Source: Pseudomonas sp. DC1.2 (lineage in GTDB: Bacteria > Pseudomonadota > Gammaproteobacteria > Pseudomonadales > Pseudomonadaceae). Taken from it: a stretch of 64,000 nucleotides of DNA. The stretch covers positions 4,035,001-4,099,000 of the forward strand of contig NZ_CP133782.1 in the NCBI RefSeq assembly GCF_034351645.1, in the 5' to 3' direction. The notes beneath the pieces are model-generated. The model saw only the letters and a program-made list of their open reading frames with translations, was not told the DNA's origin and made no database searches. A program made the position numbers and the translations under genes. Below, one piece after another: positions 21,266-32,661 of this stretch; position 1 is the stretch's first letter, and each line of letters opens with the position of its first letter.

Positions 21266-22345
21266 ATGCGCGAACGCACCATCGCCAGTCATTTCGCCCG
21301 TGCCGCCCTCGGTGGCGCGCGCCGATGTGGTTTTGATTACTCAAGCCTTTTGCAGCAACTGGGAATCAGCCCAGAGTTGCTCGACGAACCACGGGCGCGC
21401 ATCGCACCGGAGCAGTTCACCCGCCTGATTCAGGGCTTGTGGCAAGGGCTGGACGACGAGTATTTGGGCTTCGGCCAAGCCCCGAGCAAACCCGGCAGTT
21501 TCGCCATGATGTGCCATGCCGTTATCCATTGCCGCACCCTGGAAAAGGCACTCAATCGCGGCTTATTGTTTTATAGCCTATTCCCCGACACTGCGCGTCT
21601 GACCCTGAGCCGTGAAGACCTAATGATCCGCCTGAGCCTTGATGACTCAACGCTCAGGGACCCCGATCATTTTCTCAGCGAAAGCTTACTGGTGATCTGG
21701 CACCGCCTCGGCAGTTGGCTGATCGACCAGCGCATCCGCCTGGAACAGACCACGTTCAGCTATCGCAAGCCCGAACACGGGGCCGAGTACGATTTGTTGT
21801 TCCCCTGCCCCCATGTCTTCGAAGCCCCCCAGAGCAGCCTGCTGTTCCACAGTCGCTATTTGAGCATGCCGCTGTTACAGGACGAGCGAACCCTCAAGCA
21901 TTTCCTCGAACGCTCTCCCGCCGACCTGCTGTCACGCCCCGACGAGGGCGACAGCCTGAGCAGCCAGTTACGCCGCTTGCTCAGCCGCGACAGTTCACGC
22001 TGGCCAGACCTGGAAGCGGTTGCCGCACATCTGCACATCAGCCCGCAGACCTTGCGTCGGCATCTGCGTGAAGAAGGCTCGAGTTTTCAGGAGTTGAAGG
22101 ATCAGTTACGCCGAGACATTGCGATTTATCACCTGGGGCGGGCGGATCTGTCGCTGCAACAGATTGCCGAGCAGCTCGGGTTTTCCGAGCCATCGGCATT
22201 TCATCGGGCGTTCAAGAAGTGGACGGGCGTAACGCCGGGAGCTTACCGCGCGCAGGAGAACAGAGGACGTTGCTCGGAACGGGGGGGCGCGCATGCGGGT
22301 GGCACCGCTGCACGTGGGAACCATCATCAAACCACCGGAAAATGA
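21266..22345 (+). CDS. AraC family transcriptional regulator
   Basis: A 359-residue regulator starting MRERTIASHFARAAL: an N-terminal Arabinose_bd-type ligand domain (about 20-210) and a C-terminal double helix-turn-helix (LEAVAAHLHISPQTLRRHL ... LSLQQIAEQLGFSEPSAFHRAF, ending WTGVTPGAYR at about 335). This is the OruR/ArgR-like subgroup of AraC. A tail of about 25 low-complexity residues follows and overlaps the convergent phoQ gene end by 19 bases. The palindromes in front of it are likely its own operators; the effector is unknown. Confidence 0.85.
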   Translation: MRERTIASHFARAALGGARRCGFDYSSLLQQLGISPELLDEPRARIAPEQFTRLIQGLWQGLDDEYLGFGQAPSKPGSFAMMCHAVIHCRTLEKALNRGLLFYSLFPDTARLTLSREDLMIRLSLDDSTLRDPDHFLSESLLVIWHRLGSWLIDQRIRLEQTTFSYRKPEHGAEYDLLFPCPHVFEAPQSSLLFHSRYLSMPLLQDERTLKHFLERSPADLLSRPDEGDSLSSQLRRLLSRDSSRWPDLEAVAAHLHISPQTLRRHLREEGSSFQELKDQLRRDIAIYHLGRADLSLQQIAEQLGFSEPSAFHRAFKKWTGVTPGAYRAQENRGRCSERGGAHAGGTAARGNHHQTTGK

Positions 22346-23673
22346 ATCCGGAACGCCGCACCGCCCATGGGCGAATCCGATAACGTCAACGTTGCGCTGT
22401 AGCTTTCGATAATGTCCTTGACCACCGCCAATCCAATTCCCTGCCCCGGATGCTGTCGGTCCAGGCGTTCGCCGCGCTGTAGAATTCGCGCGCGCTGATC
22501 CTGGGGCACCCCGGGACCATCGTCCTCTACACACAACTCGACACCGCTCAAGGTCTCACGCACGCTGATGCGCACTTCGGCAAGGCACAGGCGATAGGCG
22601 TTTTCCAGCAGGTTGCCGAGCATTTCCAGGAGCGCGCCCTGTTCGATCGGCACATAGCAAGGGTCCGGCAGGTCGAAGGCGACCCGCACGCGCTTGTCCC
22701 GGTAAACCTTGTCTAGGGTGTCGCACAGGCTTTGCAACACCGGGCGCAAGCGCACTTGATGTCGCACCAGACCGCTTTTACGCAGGCTCGCACGCTGTAA
22801 CTGATAGCTGATCTGCTGGCTCATGCGTTCGATTTGCGATTGCAGCACCCACGCCTGCTCGCGATTTTCCGGGCGCTGCGCCATGCCCTCGCTGACCCCT
22901 TGCAGCACCGTCAACGGCGTTTTCAGGCTATGGGCCAGGTCGTCCAGAGAATCTCGATAGCGGGTACGTTGTTCGCGCTCGCTTTGCAGCAAGCGGTTGA
23001 GGGAGCCGGTCAGCCGCAACAGTTCACGAGGATGCTCCTCGCTGAGGCTTTCGCGGGTGCCGCTTTCAATCTGGTCCAGCTCCTGACTCAATCGGCGCAA
23101 GGCCTGCAAACCCCAGGTCAGACCGATCCACAGCAACGCCAACAGCACCAGCAACGCCGCGCCGAAGCCTAGATAGAGATTATCGCGCAGGCCTTCAAGA
23201 GTGGCCTCGTACTCGCGTACCGGCTGCAACGCGACGAAACTGAACGCCGCATTTTTGCCGCCCAACAGCTTGACCTCAACGTCGTAAACGAAGAACTCCT
23301 GACCACTGGGCTCGCGAATCCTCGCGAACTCGCTACCGCGTCCGTCATAGCGCGGTTTGTAGTTGATCTGTTCTTCTTGCGTGGCCTTCGAGCGCCACAC
23401 CAGATGACCTTCGCGGTCATAGATGTAGCCGAGCAAACGGCTGTCGGTCAGGTTGAAACGCTCATCGGGCAACTGCGCCGGCATTTGTAAGCGGTTGCTC
23501 TCCACCTTCGCAGCGGAGACCAACGTGGTGACGTCCGACGCCAGACGTTGCTCGATAGAATCCTGCAACGCCAGGCTGAAGGCCCCCTGCATTGCCGGCA
23601 ACAACGCCAACATGAACAACACCGCCAACAACGTGGCGGCCAGCATCAAACGCACACGAAGGGAACGAATCAA
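22327..23673 (-). CDS. phoQ: PhoQ sensor histidine kinase
   Basis: A 448-residue kinase of the PhoPQ system that senses low divalent cations. TM1 is at about 8-32, the periplasmic sensor extends to about 165, TM2 at about 168-190, then HAMP, the H box DDLAHSLKTPLTVL (His248), the N box LGNLLENAYRLC and GQGIGLAVVKDI. Length equals that of P. aeruginosa PhoQ. It overlaps phoP by four bases (ATGA). The periplasmic part has fewer acidic clusters than enteric PhoQ, as usual in Pseudomonas. Confidence 0.94.
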   Translation of the reverse strand: MIRSLRVRLMLAATLLAVLFMLALLPAMQGAFSLALQDSIEQRLASDVTTLVSAAKVESNRLQMPAQLPDERFNLTDSRLLGYIYDREGHLVWRSKATQEEQINYKPRYDGRGSEFARIREPSGQEFFVYDVEVKLLGGKNAAFSFVALQPVREYEATLEGLRDNLYLGFGAALLVLLALLWIGLTWGLQALRRLSQELDQIESGTRESLSEEHPRELLRLTGSLNRLLQSEREQRTRYRDSLDDLAHSLKTPLTVLQGVSEGMAQRPENREQAWVLQSQIERMSQQISYQLQRASLRKSGLVRHQVRLRPVLQSLCDTLDKVYRDKRVRVAFDLPDPCYVPIEQGALLEMLGNLLENAYRLCLAEVRISVRETLSGVELCVEDDGPGVPQDQRARILQRGERLDRQHPGQGIGLAVVKDIIESYSATLTLSDSPMGGAAFRIHFPVV

Positions 23674-24347
23674 GTGCAGCGCTCATTAAACAAATAGCCG
23701 AGACCACGCACGGTATCGATCGGTTTGAACCCGGCCGGGCCTTCGAGTTTGCGCCGCAGACGGCCGACCAGCACTTCGATCACATTCGGATCGCGCTCGT
23801 CGTCATCCGGGTAGAGCTGCTCCATCAAGCGGTCCTTGGCCACCACTTGCTGGTGGTGGCGCATGAGGTATTCAAGGATCCGGTATTCATAGGCGGTCAG
23901 CGCCAGCGGCTGTTCGTCGAGGGACGCCTGCTTGCGATTGAGGTCCAGCAGCAAGGGCCCGGCGATGATGGTCGATTGAGTGAACCCGCTGGAGCGGCGC
24001 AACAACGCGTTCAGGCGGGCGTCCAGCTCCTCGAACTGAAAAGGCTTGACCACGTAGTCATCGGCACCCGCGGCGAGGCCTTCGACCTTGTCCTGCCAGT
24101 TACCGCGTGCAGTGAGGATCAGGATCGGAAACGTCTTGCCCTGTGAGCGCAGCAGGCGAATCAGATCAAGCCCGCCCATGCCCGGCAGGCCGAGGTCGAT
24201 CACCGCCAGGTCATGGTTGAACTGCTCGGTCTGGTACAGCGCCTCTTCGGCATTGGCCACGGACTCGACCACATGGCCGCTATCCGTCAAACGGGTTTGC
24301 AAATGATGGCGCAACAGCGCCTCATCTTCGACGACCAGCAGTTTCAT
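23670..24347 (-). CDS. phoP: PhoP response regulator
   Basis: A 225-residue OmpR-family regulator: receiver with Asp51 in LAVIDLGLPGMGG, KPFQFEELDARL, and winged helix (LTAYEYRILEYLMRH ... DVRGLGYLF-type end). Controls Mg2+-limitation and polymyxin-resistance genes. It is coupled to phoQ. In most pseudomonads the operon starts with oprH; here only a broken oprH lies upstream, about 120 bases away, while an array of PhoP-box-like repeats remains before that relic. Confidence 0.95.
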   Translation of the reverse strand: MKLLVVEDEALLRHHLQTRLTDSGHVVESVANAEEALYQTEQFNHDLAVIDLGLPGMGGLDLIRLLRSQGKTFPILILTARGNWQDKVEGLAAGADDYVVKPFQFEELDARLNALLRRSSGFTQSTIIAGPLLLDLNRKQASLDEQPLALTAYEYRILEYLMRHHQQVVAKDRLMEQLYPDDDERDPNVIEVLVGRLRRKLEGPAGFKPIDTVRGLGYLFNERCT

Positions 24348-24465
24348 AACGCTCTCCAGGGCAAAACAAGATCTCCAGCGGCACGTTCAAGCGCCCCCGG
24401 TGACCACTATGCCAACGCCGGACCACCCTTGGGGCATCCGGCGCAGGCCTTTGGCGAAGCGCTCT

Positions 24466-24737
24466 TTAGAAAGCGTAGTTCGCTGCAAGGTAAGTCTGGG
24501 CGCTGTGGGTCAAATTCAGCGCTCCGCACGTTCGCTCATCTCTGTGCCTACATGGCTGCGCAGCAAAATCTCCTGGCGCAGTCTAATGCCATTGTGCAGG
24601 TCCGACACGTTGTCGTCGGCGACATGCCTCGTTGCACGGGCGCCCTGCGCGATGAACGCTAGAAATAATGTGTCGAAGACAATCACAGCAAGGGCTCTGA
24701 TGCACTTTTCTTTTTGAATACGCACAAGGTTACTCAC
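24466..24737 (-). pseudogene. oprH: oprH relic
   Basis: In the oprH position before phoP, translation of the minus strand from a GTG at 24737 gives a signal-like stretch (VIVFDTLFLAFIAQGARA), then DNVSDLHNGIRLRQEILLRS, which lines up with ENISDTSSGNKLRQQNLLGS of P. aeruginosa OprH, then GTEM (OprH STEM). The frame stops at 24516. A shift of one base opens ALNLTHSAQTYLAANYAF followed by TAA at 24466-24468, matching the OprH C-terminal strand (SLDLHSSSQFYLGANYKF). The N-terminal barrel strands and the middle of the barrel (together well over half the protein) are missing. The alignment is from memory of OprH. Confidence 0.82.
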
Positions 24738-24743
24738 CTACCC

Positions 24744-24782
24744 CTGAACTCCCCCTGAACACACGCTGAACCTGAGCTGAAT
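24744..24782 (-). promoter_or_regulatory. four phased PhoP-box-like repeats
   Basis: Minus-strand hexamers GTTCAG start every 11 bases (plus-strand CTGAAC at 24744, 24755, 24766 and CTGAAT at 24777). The unit GTTCAG-N5-GTTCAG has the spacing of the PhoP box (GTTTA-N5-GTTTA). The array lies directly before the oprH relic and 50-85 bases before the divergent dienelactone hydrolase gene. Confidence 0.72.
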
Positions 24783-24830
24783 TAAATCGACTAGGCTGTT
24801 TTGACGAATGTATTTCAAGGAGATCCAACC

Positions 24831-25622
24831 ATGCGCCTATTGCTTGCCGTTGCCGTGCTTGCCCTGAGCGGGCTGACCCACGCCGCGATCAAAACCGAGG
24901 AAATCCACTACCAGAGCACTGACGGCAGCAAAATGATCGGCTACTACGCCTACGACGACGCCATCAAAGGCCCACGCCCAGGGGTTGTGGTCGTGCATGA
25001 ATTCTGGGGGCTGAATGATTATGCCAAGCGTCGCGCCCGCGATCTCGCAGGGCTGGGTTACAGCGCGCTGGCCATCGACATGTACGGCGACGGCAAGAAC
25101 ACCGAACACCCCAAAGATGCCATGGCCTTCATGCAAGAGGCGCTCAAAGACAGCGCGGTGGCGAGTGCACGGTTCCAGGCGGGGCTCGACCTGTTGAAAA
25201 AACAGCCACAAACCGATCCGGAAAAACTCGCGGCCATCGGTTACTGCTTCGGCGGCGCAGTCGTGTTGAATGCCGCACGCCAAGGTGTGCCGCTGGCAGG
25301 CGTGGTGAGCTTCCACGGGGCGCTGGCGACCAATACACCCGCGACAACCGGTAGCGTCAAAGCGAAAATCCTTGTCGAGCATGGGGCCAAGGACAGCATG
25401 GTCACCCCGCAAAATGTTGCCGCGTTCAAGGCCGAAATGGACCAGGCAGGGGCTGACTACCGGTTCGTTAGCCTCGACAACGCCAAGCACGGGTTCACCA
25501 ACCCCGAGGCCGATCGCTTGAGCCACGGCGACCACGGTGGGCCGGACATTGGTTACAACAAGGCGGCCGATGAGCGTTCATGGGCAGACATGCAGGCGTT
25601 CTTCAAAAAGATTTTCAGCTGA
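24831..25622 (+). CDS. exported dienelactone hydrolase family protein
   Basis: A 263-residue alpha/beta-hydrolase with a signal peptide (MRLLLAVAVLALSGLTHA). The nucleophile elbow is GYCFGG (Cys), the acid and base are in HGAKDSMV and NAKHGFTN, and the oxyanion segment is VVVHEFWGLNDY, as in dienelactone hydrolases. The periplasmic location is unlike the catabolic ClcD enzymes, so the substrate is unknown. AAGGAGA precedes the ATG at 24831. It shares an intergenic region with the oprH relic and could be driven from the PhoP-box array. Confidence 0.88.
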   Translation: MRLLLAVAVLALSGLTHAAIKTEEIHYQSTDGSKMIGYYAYDDAIKGPRPGVVVVHEFWGLNDYAKRRARDLAGLGYSALAIDMYGDGKNTEHPKDAMAFMQEALKDSAVASARFQAGLDLLKKQPQTDPEKLAAIGYCFGGAVVLNAARQGVPLAGVVSFHGALATNTPATTGSVKAKILVEHGAKDSMVTPQNVAAFKAEMDQAGADYRFVSLDNAKHGFTNPEADRLSHGDHGGPDIGYNKAADERSWADMQAFFKKIFS

Positions 25623-25664
25623 GCCACGCCTCCCTCAGCCAGGTCTCGTGCTCTGTCGCGAGGG

Positions 25665-25686
25665 CGTCTGCGCCCTCGCCACGGTT
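25665..25686. repeat. hairpin after the dienelactone hydrolase gene
   Basis: Perfect GCGAGGGCG / CGCCCTCGC stem near 25658-25680 without a T tract; more like a short REP-type palindrome than a terminator. Confidence 0.4.
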
Positions 25687-25744
25687 TCCTGTCACCTGCC
25701 GTTCTCGCTGAGAACACTACCCAGTCCCAGCCCAACCCGGCAAA

Positions 25745-26479
25745 ATGCCCGCCATGAATCTCGCCCCTGACCTGCCCGCCTGCTGCTCCCCGCTCGACGA
25801 CCATTGGCCGCTGCCGTTTGTACTGCCCGACACGGTCCTGTTGAGTACTCGTTTCGAGCCTTCGCAACTGGCCCATGACGATTTCCAGCGCAGCACCATC
25901 GAACCGCCAGCGAGCATCCAGCGTTCGGTGGCCAAACGTCAGGCGGAGTTTCTTGCCGGGCGGGTTTGCGCACGGGCGGCGTTGTTGCAACTGGAAGGGC
26001 TGAGCTGTGTCCCGGCCATTGGCGAAGACCGCGCACCGGTGTGGCCGTCGCATATCACTGGTTCCATCACCCACAGCACCGGCCAGGCCGCGGCGATTGT
26101 GGCGCAGAAGACGCACTGGCGCGGCCTGGGCATGGACCTGGAAAACCTGCTCCCCCCAGAGCGGGCCACGCGCCTGGCCGCCGAAATCCTCACCTCGTCA
26201 GAAATGCAGCGCATGGCCGCCGGCACGCAAGATCACGTGGCGCTGCTGGTGACCCTGACCTTTTCGGTCAAGGAGAGCCTGTTCAAGGCGCTCTATCCCA
26301 TCGTGCAAAAGCGCTTCTATTTCGAACACGCCGAAGTGCTGGAGTGGACCGAAAGCGGCCAGGTACGGCTACGACTGCTCACCGACTTAACCGGCGAATG
26401 GCGCAACGGCACCGAGCTGGAGGCGCAGTTCGGGTTGAGGGGTGGTCAGTTATTGAGTCTGGTCAGCATCAAGGCCTGA
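25745..26479 (+). CDS. pcpS: 4'-phosphopantetheinyl transferase (PcpS/EntD type)
   Basis: A 244-residue Sfp-superfamily enzyme that loads phosphopantetheine from CoA onto carrier proteins of fatty-acid, polyketide and nonribosomal-peptide synthesis. Motifs: RQAEFLAGRVCARAAL, HSTGQAAAIV, the Mg-binding GMDLEN and the KES motif in TFSVKESLFKALYP. Pseudomonads usually have this as the only such enzyme. The ATG at 25754 is an equally possible start. Its position between phoPQ and rstAB-nrdA matches the P. aeruginosa neighbourhood. Confidence 0.92.
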   Translation: MPAMNLAPDLPACCSPLDDHWPLPFVLPDTVLLSTRFEPSQLAHDDFQRSTIEPPASIQRSVAKRQAEFLAGRVCARAALLQLEGLSCVPAIGEDRAPVWPSHITGSITHSTGQAAAIVAQKTHWRGLGMDLENLLPPERATRLAAEILTSSEMQRMAAGTQDHVALLVTLTFSVKESLFKALYPIVQKRFYFEHAEVLEWTESGQVRLRLLTDLTGEWRNGTELEAQFGLRGGQLLSLVSIKA

Positions 26480-26503
26480 GTTTTTCTTGCCAATAGGAGA
26501 ACG

Positions 26504-28114
26504 TCAGCGTTTCTCCTGATGACGCGGCCAACTCAAGCTGAAACAGGCCCCGCCCAGGCTTTTGCTCTTACTGATCAACGCCCGTCCGTCATGCCAATGG
26601 ACAATCCGCCGCACAATGGACAGCCCCAGCCCGTGCCCACCGGACGCTCGGGTCCGGCTGTCATCCAGACGCAGGAACGGCGTGAAAATTTTCTCCCACG
26701 CGGCTTCCGGCACCCCCGGCCCATCATCCTCAACATCGACCCGACAGCGCTGCTGCCCCACTTGGTAACTGACGGTCACTCTGGACTGGGCGTGACGCAT
26801 GGCGTTGCCGACAAGATTCTGCAACGCGCGGTGCAAGTAGCGCGGTTCGGCTTCAACCCAGGCGTCGTCGCAATCGGCGGCCGACAGGCACACACCACAT
26901 TGCACCGTGACATCGGCACGCAAGGGCGCCAACTCTTCGATTACTTGATTGACCAACGCATCGAGATCAACCCGCTGAAAATCAAGCGCCGGCGAACCCT
27001 GTTCCAAGCGCGCATAGGTGAGCATTTCGTCCACCAGCTTATCGAGGTCCTCGATGTCATGGTCCATGCCTTCGCGGTACTTTTCCAGCGCCTGAGGCGT
27101 GGTGGCCGAACCGATCATTTCCAAGCCAAAACGCAACCGCGCCACCGGCGTGCGCAGTTCATGGGAGACCGCGCGCACCAGTTCGCGCTGAATCGCCAGC
27201 AACTGTTGCAAGTGCTCGGCCATGCCGTTAAACGCTTGGGCCAGGCGCCCCACCGAGTCAGCGCCGCGCGCCGGCACGCGGGTTTCCAGGCTACCTTTGG
27301 CGATGCGTGTGGCGGCGGCTTCCAACCCCCGCAAGCGGCGCTCCAGTTGCCGCACCAGCAGATAAACGATCAGACCAATCAGGGTGAGTCCCAGGGCGGC
27401 GATCAGCACCAGCCATTGGGGCGGATAAGGATTCATCTGATACAGCGGCCCCATCTCCAGTACCCACGGCGTACCGACCATGCCGGCAAACACCCTGATC
27501 GAATCGCCCCCCTTGCCCAACGCCATGACCGTATCGCCTTCGGACACCCGACGGTCCTGATCCTCGTCCATGTCCGCCTGATCAATCGTGACCAGACGCA
27601 GATCAAAACCAAACCCCTTGTCCTCTTTTAACTGCGCCAACCGCTGAGGTTGCTCGGCCACCGGGTAGCGCACCAGCTCGTCAGCCAACAGGTAAATCGT
27701 CGCCCGAGCCAGCTGTTCGCTGATTTGCTGGACTTCCCCGGTAAGCACCAACTGTTCCTTGTCACTGACCAGTCGGTAAACCTTCGCGGCATGCGGACCA
27801 GTCTGCTCGACCAGCGCCTGGCCGCGCAGTATCCGAGTGCGCTGGGTGAGGTCCAAATCCGTCTCGGCAAAGGTTTGCAGCGCGAGCGGAATACCGAGCA
27901 ACCGTTCCCACACCAACAACGCACGGCGACGTTCGGTCTGGTTCATCGGTTGCAGGTTATCGGCCATCAACGAGAACGTGCCGTGGGCCAGGCCTTCGCG
28001 ATATTGCTCGCTACGCACCTGATTGAGCAGGTGCAGCGCCAGCACGCCGAGCAACGCCACCAGAATCAGCGCCGCGCACATCCCGCCGTAGATGCGCAGG
28101 AAGATCGAGTTCAA
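26504..28114 (-). CDS. rstB: sensor histidine kinase, RstB-like
   Basis: A 536-residue inner-membrane kinase: TM1 at about 8-30, a 200-residue periplasmic domain, TM2 at about 232-253, HAMP, H box LVRAVSHELRTPVARLRF (His318), N box LVGNAMRHAQ, G1 VEDDGPGVPE and G2 GHGLGLSIVRRI. It overlaps its regulator by four bases (ATGA). The regulator is RstA-like, hence the name; signal and targets in Pseudomonas are not known to me. Confidence 0.85.
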   Translation of the reverse strand: MNSIFLRIYGGMCAALILVALLGVLALHLLNQVRSEQYREGLAHGTFSLMADNLQPMNQTERRRALLVWERLLGIPLALQTFAETDLDLTQRTRILRGQALVEQTGPHAAKVYRLVSDKEQLVLTGEVQQISEQLARATIYLLADELVRYPVAEQPQRLAQLKEDKGFGFDLRLVTIDQADMDEDQDRRVSEGDTVMALGKGGDSIRVFAGMVGTPWVLEMGPLYQMNPYPPQWLVLIAALGLTLIGLIVYLLVRQLERRLRGLEAAATRIAKGSLETRVPARGADSVGRLAQAFNGMAEHLQQLLAIQRELVRAVSHELRTPVARLRFGLEMIGSATTPQALEKYREGMDHDIEDLDKLVDEMLTYARLEQGSPALDFQRVDLDALVNQVIEELAPLRADVTVQCGVCLSAADCDDAWVEAEPRYLHRALQNLVGNAMRHAQSRVTVSYQVGQQRCRVDVEDDGPGVPEAAWEKIFTPFLRLDDSRTRASGGHGLGLSIVRRIVHWHDGRALISKSKSLGGACFSLSWPRHQEKR

Positions 28115-28833
28115 GGGGTCAGTTCTGCGCAGGCTTCGGGAACGAACAGGTAACCTTTGCTGCGGATAGTCTTGATCAGTCGCGGGTGCTCCGGGTCGTC
28201 ACCGATTTTGGGGCGAATACGCGAGATGCGGACGTCGATAGAGCGGTCTTGGCCGTCATAGCCAATACCACGCAGCGCGGTGAAGATTTCTTCGCGAGAC
28301 AGAATGCGCCCGGCATTAGCCACCAGCAGCCAGAGAAGGTCGAACTCGGCGCTGGTCAACTCGATGCCGTTGCCCTGCAGCCATGCCTCACGCAACGCGT
28401 TGTCCACCACCAAAGGGCCGAACTGCAAACGCCGGCGTTTTTCCGGGATCGCCTCGGGGGATTCACTTCGGCGCAACAAAGCCTGGATGCGCGCCAGCAG
28501 CAGACGTGGCCGCACCGGCTTGCAGACATAGTCGTCGGCCCCCAGGTCCAGACCAAGGATCTGGTCGGTGTCATCGGTGCGCGCCGTGAGCATCAGGATC
28601 GGGCCGTCATAGCGACCACGTACCTTGCGGCAGATGCTCAGGCCGTCTTCGCCCGGCAGCATCAGGTCGAGAATTACCAGGTCAGGCTGCTCCTCGATGA
28701 TCCTTGCTGCCGCCAGCGCCCCGTTGCCTTCTATCGTCGCCCGCAGACCATTGACGTGCAGATAATCGCGGGTCAGTTCGGCCAGACGTTGATCGTCTTC
28801 CACAATCAATACCTGCCAGGCTTCTTGCTCCAC
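28111..28833 (-). CDS. rstA: OmpR-family response regulator, RstA-like
   Basis: A 240-residue regulator: receiver with Asp56 in LVILDLMLPGEDG, LGADDYVCKPV, and winged helix with LTSAEFDLLWLLVANAG, LRGIGYDGQDRSIDVRIS and TIRSKGYLFVPE, the last two closely following E. coli RstA. I start at the GTG at 28833, which has AGAGG six bases before it; the frame is open to 28959 but without coding character. First gene of the rstAB operon, divergent from nrdA. Confidence 0.87.
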   Translation of the reverse strand: MEQEAWQVLIVEDDQRLAELTRDYLHVNGLRATIEGNGALAAARIIEEQPDLVILDLMLPGEDGLSICRKVRGRYDGPILMLTARTDDTDQILGLDLGADDYVCKPVRPRLLLARIQALLRRSESPEAIPEKRRRLQFGPLVVDNALREAWLQGNGIELTSAEFDLLWLLVANAGRILSREEIFTALRGIGYDGQDRSIDVRISRIRPKIGDDPEHPRLIKTIRSKGYLFVPEACAELTP

Positions 28834-29113
28834 GGATGACCTCTGCTTGCCAATGACACTAAATAAGGAAGGATCCCCCCGTCTTTTTGTAATGTTTGGG
28901 GTGGATAAGAATGCGTGTGTGCAGCACGATTGTATAAACGCCGCCCAACCAGAACACAAGTCGGCAAATGCGTTCGGACAAGCCGATTTTTTGTGATAGG
29001 GTTCGCGCCCTTAAAAACCGCCCGGACTGTTTTCAATCGCGGAAAAACTATGACAAACGGTCTACTCCAGCAGGTTCGCGGCCTACACGCTCATTCCACG
29101 TTTCACACACAAT

Positions 29114-29134
29114 TTACGCACAGGTTTATCCACA
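29114..29134 (+). promoter_or_regulatory. DnaA boxes upstream of nrdA
   Basis: A consensus DnaA box TTATCCACA at 29126-29134 with a weaker one, TTACGCACA, twelve bases before it at 29114-29122, same orientation. DnaA is known to act at the nrdAB promoter of E. coli. Confidence 0.7.
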
Positions 29135-29161
29135 GGTAGTACGTTGCAATCAGCCCCCAAA

Positions 29162-29208
29162 ACGCATTATCTTGTAGCCCGTCGCCAAAAAAACCCTACA
29201 TATGGGGT
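29162..29208 (+). promoter_or_regulatory. tandem NrdR boxes upstream of nrdA
   Basis: CATTATCTTG at 29165 and CTACATATGG at 29196 each match eight of ten core positions of the NrdR box (CWATATATWG), and their starts are 31 bases apart, the spacing known for paired NrdR boxes. NrdR represses ribonucleotide reductase genes when dATP is high. Confidence 0.7.
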
Positions 29209-29569
29209 TTTGCGTAAAAAACCAAACACAAGTCAGACACCAAATTCAAGCGCTTTATCGCCTCTGTCTGGTTGAACCAAACGTATTTTCAGAAGACCAA
29301 ACCGCGCATGCGGATGGCTGCTGTTTTTCAGCCCCAAGCGGCGAAAACGGTACGGGTGTTGCAGTCCCTAACTGTCGCCCAACAGGAACCCGGTTTCAGG
29401 CCCCAGGCGTGAGACCAAAGACTTCGGCATGGAAGCGGCGCTTGAAAGGCCCCCTTCCTGAACTGTCCCGAAGTCGTTATGCCCGGCGCTCGCCGGTTGT
29501 AGTGCTTCAGGACGGAACGGTGGGCACCGTGATGGTGCCCAAACAAACATAGAGAACGTGGAGACACCC
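29206..29569 (+). other. long nrdA leader
   Basis: About 360 bases separate the NrdR boxes from the nrdA start without a gene. Near the end a stem GGGCACC / GGTGCCC (29522-29540) and a GC-rich GGCGCTCGCC hairpin stand shortly before the ribosome site. The 370 bases before the DnaA boxes (back to rstA) show nothing else I can name. Confidence 0.45.
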
Positions 29570-32464
<2,895 letters not shown>

Positions 32465-32473
32465 GCTGAGTGA

Positions 32474-32537
32474 GTAAGCGCCGAGCGGCGCTTACTGGAA
32501 ACCCCCGATCAGTCTTCTGGACTGGCCGGGGGTTTTC
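32474..32537 (+). terminator. double terminator after nrdA
   Basis: First hairpin GTAAGCGCCG / CGGCGCTTAC (32474-32495); second AAACCCCC...GGGGGTTTT (32499-32537) with a T run. Confidence 0.88.
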
Positions 32538-32607
32538 TTTTGCCCAAGCAAAGCGATGCCCCGACCGACAAGGCAACGCTTCGACACGCGACATAAACCC
32601 CACCCCC

Positions 32608-32631
32608 AAAAAAACCCCTCTTGCGAGGGGC
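32608..32631 (-). terminator. terminator after flgE
   Basis: Minus-strand stem CCCCTC / GAGGGG with a GCAA loop and a T7 run, about 30 bases beyond the flgE stop. It closes the flgBCDE unit, with no flgF behind it. Confidence 0.88.
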
Positions 32632-32661
32632 TCCTTTTAAAGCGCTAAAACCCAACCAGCA

